64,000 nucleotides of DNA, from NCBI RefSeq assembly GCF_900091565.1, contig NZ_FMCV01000022.1, positions 55,273 to 119,272 on the forward strand. The letters are read 5' to 3'. The translations under genes and the position numbers were made by a program. This document shows, piece by piece, positions 60,922 through 64,000 of this stretch; position 1 is the first letter of the stretch, and each line of letters starts with the position of its first letter. The notes beneath the pieces were generated by a model. It did no database searches. It worked only from the letters and a program-made list of their open reading frames with translations, and was not told the DNA's origin. Source of the stretch: Micromonospora marina (lineage in GTDB: Bacteria; Actinomycetota; Actinomycetes; Mycobacteriales; Micromonosporaceae).

Positions 60922-62292
60922 TCAGCGGGCGCCGAGGTGGGCGAGCAGGTCCTGGCGGGTCAGCACGCCCTTGGGCTTGCCGTCGACCAGCACCAGCGCG
61001 GCGTCGGACTTCTCCAGCAGTCCGACCGCCTCGCTGACCGGCTGGCCGCCGCCGATCATCGGCAGCGGCTCGCCCATGTGCCGCTCGATCGTGTCGTGCA
61101 GGTGGGCCTGGCCGGTGAAGAGCGCGTCGAGCAGGTCCCTCTCGGCGATCGAGCCGGCCACCTCGCCGGTCACCACAGGCGGCTCGGCCTTGAGCACCGG
61201 AAGCTGGGAGACGCCGTACTCGCGCATGTAGTCGATCGCGTCGCGGACCGTCTCGGTCGGGTGTACGTGCACCAGCTCGGGCAGGCCACCGGGCTTGCCG
61301 GCGAGCGCGTCCGCGACAGTGGGCTCGGTGCCCGAGTCGTCGAGGAAGCCGTACCGGGCCATCCACCTGTCGTTGAAGATCTTCGACAGGTAGCCCCGCC
61401 CGCCGTCCGGCAGCAGCACCACGATCACGTCGTCCGGGCCGGCCTTGCGGGCCACCTCCAGCGCACCCACCACGGCCATGCCGCAGGAGCCGCCGACCAG
61501 CAGCCCCTCCTCGCGGGCGAGCCGGCGGGTCATCTCGAAGGACTCCTTGTCCGACACCTCGACGATCTCGTCGGCGATCTTCCGGTCGTACGTCTCCGGC
61601 CAGAAGTCCTCACCGACGCCCTCGACCAGGTACGGCCGGCCGGTGCCACCGGAGTAGACCGAACCCTCCGGGTCCGCGCCGATCACCTTGACCCGGCCCT
61701 CGGACGCCTCCTTGAGGTAGCGGCCGATGCCGGAGATGGTGCCGCCGGTCCCGACGCCCGCGACGAAGTGGGTGATCTTCCCCTCGGTCTGCCGCCACAG
61801 CTCCGGGCCGGTGGTCTCGTAGTGCGAGCGCGGGTTGGCCGGGTTGCTGTACTGGTTGGGCTTCCACGCGCCGGGGATCTCCCGGGCCAGCCGGTCGGAG
61901 ACGTTGTAGTAGGAGCGCGGGTCCTCCGGCGCGACGGCGGTCGGGCAGACGACCACCTCGGCGCCGTACGCGCGCAGCACGTCCTGCTTGTCCTGGCTGA
62001 CCTTGTCCGGGCAGACGAAGACGCAGTGGTAGCCCTTGAGCTGGGCCACCAGGGCCAGCCCGACACCCGTGTTGCCGCTGGTCGGCTCCACGATCGTGCC
62101 GCCGGGCCGCAGGATGCCCGCCTTCTCGGCGTCCTCCACCATGCGCAGCGCGATCCGGTCCTTGACCGAGCCGCCCGGGTTGACGTACTCCACCTTCGCC
62201 AGCACGGTGGCCTGGATGCCCTCGGTGACGTTGCGCAGGCGTACCAGCGGGGTGTTGCCGATCAGCTCGACGACGTTGTCGTAGTACTGCAC
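60922..62292 (-). CDS. cbs: Cystathionine beta-synthase
   Basis: This 456-residue PLP enzyme condenses serine (or O-acetylserine) with homocysteine. The Schiff-base lysine is Lys44 in NPGGSVKDRIAL, the phosphate loop is GVGTGGTISGIG, and SGNTG is intact. The C-terminal 120 residues are two CBS domains (VRDAIDYMREYGVSQLPVL; VSEAVGLLEKSDAALVLVDG) that may bind an adenosyl ligand. With metB it gives reverse and forward transsulfuration. Ends next to the repeat at 60831-60912. Confidence 0.95.
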   Translation of the reverse strand: MQYYDNVVELIGNTPLVRLRNVTEGIQATVLAKVEYVNPGGSVKDRIALRMVEDAEKAGILRPGGTIVEPTSGNTGVGLALVAQLKGYHCVFVCPDKVSQDKQDVLRAYGAEVVVCPTAVAPEDPRSYYNVSDRLAREIPGAWKPNQYSNPANPRSHYETTGPELWRQTEGKITHFVAGVGTGGTISGIGRYLKEASEGRVKVIGADPEGSVYSGGTGRPYLVEGVGEDFWPETYDRKIADEIVEVSDKESFEMTRRLAREEGLLVGGSCGMAVVGALEVARKAGPDDVIVVLLPDGGRGYLSKIFNDRWMARYGFLDDSGTEPTVADALAGKPGGLPELVHVHPTETVRDAIDYMREYGVSQLPVLKAEPPVVTGEVAGSIAERDLLDALFTGQAHLHDTIERHMGEPLPMIGGGQPVSEAVGLLEKSDAALVLVDGKPKGVLTRQDLLAHLGAR

Positions 62293-62368
62293 CTCGTTGT
62301 GCCCTTCGTCGCGCCGCCGTCGTGGGGCGGTCGGTCAGTCGTCAGTTCGCCGATCAGCGTACGTGCCG

Positions 62369-62725
62369 TCAGGGCACCACATGCCCGGGGATCACGGAGC
62401 TGCGACGTGCCTCCCACTCCAGGAACCGCTCGGTCTCGGCGAGCACGCTGCCCGCCAGCCAGGTGACCATGACCGCGTCGTCGGCCAACCCGAAGATCGC
62501 CAGCGGGATCTCCGGCAGGAGGTCGATCGGGGAGACGATGTACGCCGTCGCCCCGGCCATCAGCGCGAGCCGCAGGCCGCCGTCGTACTCGCCCCGGGTG
62601 GTCGCGCGGATCATCCGCGGCAGCGCCGCCAGCCGGGCCCCGAGCGACGGCCCGCCCCGCGTGCCAGCCGCCAGCGCCCGGGCCAGTGCGACGAACGCGG
62701 CACTGCGCTTCAACGTCTTCCCCAT
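62369..62725 (-). CDS. DUF1232 (YkvA-like) membrane protein
   Basis: This 118-residue protein has the DUF1232 core motif AYIVSPIDLLPEIPLAIFGLADDAVM in its second half, with one or two short hydrophobic helices and a basic N-terminus (MGKTLKRSAAF). The family function is unknown. The ATG at 62725 with GGAGAGGGG upstream is preferred to an in-frame ATG at 62800. It is divergent from the SGNH hydrolase gene and follows no obvious operon. Confidence 0.87.
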   Translation of the reverse strand: MGKTLKRSAAFVALARALAAGTRGGPSLGARLAALPRMIRATTRGEYDGGLRLALMAGATAYIVSPIDLLPEIPLAIFGLADDAVMVTWLAGSVLAETERFLEWEARRSSVIPGHVVP

Positions 62726-62866
62726 GATTTCGCCCCTCTCCGCTCGACCATGGTGCGGCCCGGTGGCAAGCCCGCGTCCGCTGCCCCCATCGGTACCCAA
62801 TCCGGGCAGCGCCCAGCCATCCGATCACGGACAGCAGTGGTCGTACCGGCGCGATACTGTCGGCTC

Positions 62867-63913
62867 ATGGGGGACGCTGGTTCCGTCGCGCCGGTCCGCC
62901 GGCAGCGCGCCCGGCAGATCGCCCGCCTCGCGGCGATCGGCACGGGCGCCACGGTGGCGGCCACCGCCGCCACCGGCGGCGTGCTGCTCGGCCAGGCCCG
63001 GCAGGCCCGCCGCACCATCCCGATGGCCCAGGCGCCGCCGCCGCGCTGCGACGGTGTGTACGGCGCGAGGCTGCCCGGCCCGCCGGTCACCATGGTCGTC
63101 CTGGGCGACTCCTCGGCGGCCGGGTACGGCGTGCACAGGCGTCGGGAGACGCCGGGCTCGCTCCTGGCCACCGGGCTGTCCCGCCGCCTGCACCGGCCGG
63201 TCCGGCTGCACCGGTTCGCCGTTGTCGGCGCGCTGTCGTCCGGGCTGAAGCCGCAGGTCGAGTCCGCTCTCGAGGTGGGGCCGGACGTCGCAGTGATCCT
63301 GGTCGGCGGCAACGATGTCACCAACCGCACACCGTTCTCGGTGGCGGTGCGCTACCTGGTCGACGCGGTCCGCACGCTTCGGGCGGCTGGCTGCGAGGTG
63401 GTCGTCGGCACATGTCCCGACCTGGGCACGATCCGGCCGATCCAGCCGCCCCTGCGCTGGCTGGCCCGGCGCTGGAGCCGCCAGCTCGCGGCCTTGCAGA
63501 CGGTGGCCGTGGTCGAGGCCGGCGGCCGTACCGTCTCGCTCGGCGACATGCTCGGGCCGCGGTTCGCCGCCGAGCCCGGCCGGATGTTCGCCTCGGACCG
63601 GTTCCACCCCTCCGCCGAGGGGTACGCGATAGCCGCGGCGGCGTTGCTGCCCACCGTGCTGTCCGCACTGGGCGCGGTCCCGGAACGCAGGCCTGTCCTG
63701 CCCGGCGTGGAAGGCGTACGGTCGCTCCCGGAGGCCGCCCACCAGGCGGCCCGGCACGCCGGCACGGAGGTCAGCGGCGCCCAGCTCCGGGGTCGCGACC
63801 GCGGGCCGGGCGGGCGGTGGGCGCAGCTTCGCCGGCGGGCCTTCTTCGGCGTCGGCGCGGTGCCCCCGACCGGCAGCGCCGCCGACTCGGCAACGCTGGA
63901 GGGAACGGCATGA
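62867..63913 (+). CDS. SGNH/GDSL-type hydrolase
   Basis: This 348-residue esterase or lipase of the SGNH superfamily has block I VVLGDSSAAGYGV with nucleophile Ser82, block III GGND, and block V DRFHPSAEGY with the catalytic Asp-His. The N-terminus has a hydrophobic segment (LAAIGTGATVAATAATGGVLLG) after basic residues, consistent with membrane anchoring or export. The C-terminal 90 residues are Arg/Gly-rich and not part of the catalytic fold. Its stop is overlapped as ATGA by a repeat-derived mini-ORF. Confidence 0.9.
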   Translation: MGDAGSVAPVRRQRARQIARLAAIGTGATVAATAATGGVLLGQARQARRTIPMAQAPPPRCDGVYGARLPGPPVTMVVLGDSSAAGYGVHRRRETPGSLLATGLSRRLHRPVRLHRFAVVGALSSGLKPQVESALEVGPDVAVILVGGNDVTNRTPFSVAVRYLVDAVRTLRAAGCEVVVGTCPDLGTIRPIQPPLRWLARRWSRQLAALQTVAVVEAGGRTVSLGDMLGPRFAAEPGRMFASDRFHPSAEGYAIAAAALLPTVLSALGAVPERRPVLPGVEGVRSLPEAAHQAARHAGTEVSGAQLRGRDRGPGGRWAQLRRRAFFGVGAVPPTGSAADSATLEGTA

Positions 63914-63993
63914 GCGAGCGCAGCGAGCGAATCAGCCAGCTCAGCGCAAAGGTGCCTCATGACGGCACGGAGCGAAGCGGAGTGCCGGCATGA
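63910..63993 (+). CDS. Bridging mini-ORF made of the AGCG-rich repeat (27 codons)
   Basis: The ATG overlaps the SGNH stop as ATGA, and the stop overlaps a further ATG at 63990 as ATGA. The peptide starts MSERSERISQLSA and ends ERSGVPA. Both ends of its DNA match the mini-ORF at 7765-7803 (AGCGAGCGCAG.GAGCGAA and GAGCGAAGCGGAGTG). It appears to be a repeat inserted into a gene junction with the coupling preserved. Confidence 0.42.
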   Translation: MSERSERISQLSAKVPHDGTERSGVPA

Positions 63994-64000
63994 GCGAGCG
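63990..64000 (+). CDS. Start of a gene running off the window
   Basis: ATGAGCGAGCG follows the mini-ORF in an ATGA overlap and runs to the last base. Only three full codons (MSE) are visible, and these bases are the repeat motif itself. So this may be the next gene's start or another repeat unit. Confidence 0.35.

Overview
The window is about 64 kb of very GC-rich chromosomal DNA from a filamentous actinomycete, most likely Micromonospora or a close Micromonosporaceae relative. The gene content supports this: mycothiol S-conjugate amidase, coenzyme F420 biosynthesis (fbiC, fbiA, fbiB), a WhiB regulator beside DUF3499 and a zincin-like protein, many GTG starts, and start/stop overlaps nearly everywhere. 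No rRNA, tRNA, CRISPR array, prophage or complete insertion sequence was seen. About 57 ordinary protein genes are supported, plus several very short ORFs and structured or repeated elements.

Layout. 1-12.5 kb: end of an aldehyde dehydrogenase with its DUF779 partner, a secreted protein, a higBA-type toxin-antitoxin pair whose toxin appears internally deleted, then a polyamine uptake and catabolism locus. That locus holds an arginase-family ureohydrolase, a saccharopine dehydrogenase/carboxynorspermidine synthase-like enzyme, an amine-oxidising flavoprotein, a PotABCD-type transporter, a divergent Lrp/AsnC regulator, a class III aminotransferase, and a decayed second flavoprotein gene. 12.6-27.7 kb: a conserved actinobacterial neighbourhood (DUF3499, zincin-like, whiB, fbiC, fbiA-fbiB, Nudix, mannose-1-phosphate guanylyltransferase, glycosyltransferase, TIGR03089), with a DUF4331 cluster beside it. 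27.8-47 kb: acetoacetyl-CoA synthetase, thioesterase, acyl-CoA dehydrogenase, UDP-glucose dehydrogenase, a 1637-residue polytopic membrane protein with an internal duplication, purK-purE, a DUF255 thioredoxin-like protein, a membrane GGDEF-EAL protein and mca. 47-54 kb: DUF4307, greA, a metB-amidase-ilvA operon, HIT and msrA. 54-59 kb: a complete three-gene N-acetylglutaminylglutamine amide (NAGGN) osmoprotectant operon. 59-64 kb: a structured RNA carrying a 12-codon ORF, RNase Z, GNAT, cystathionine beta-synthase, DUF1232 and an SGNH hydrolase.

How the genes work together. The polyamine genes form an import-and-degrade route (PotABCD, oxidase or aminotransferase, aldehyde dehydrogenase) under one local Lrp-like regulator; similar inverted repeats lie in both of its intergenic regions. 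The sulfur genes (metB, cbs, msrA, mca) reflect transsulfuration and mycothiol-based redox control. The NAGGN genes should make a dipeptide osmolyte.

The most unusual material is not ordinary genes. (1) Three very short ORFs rich in an AGCGAGCGCAGCGA-type repeat bridge adjacent genes through start/stop overlaps at both ends. (2) A GTTAACAAGGGGCCCTTCC inverted-repeat family sits directly after stop codons. (3) A second family is bounded by GATCTTGCA arms. (4) A terminator-closed RNA before RNase Z carries a perfectly placed Shine-Dalgarno and a micro-ORF. (5) A nested cruciform and an IS200/IS605-type end relic lie in the gap at 23.5-24.0 kb.
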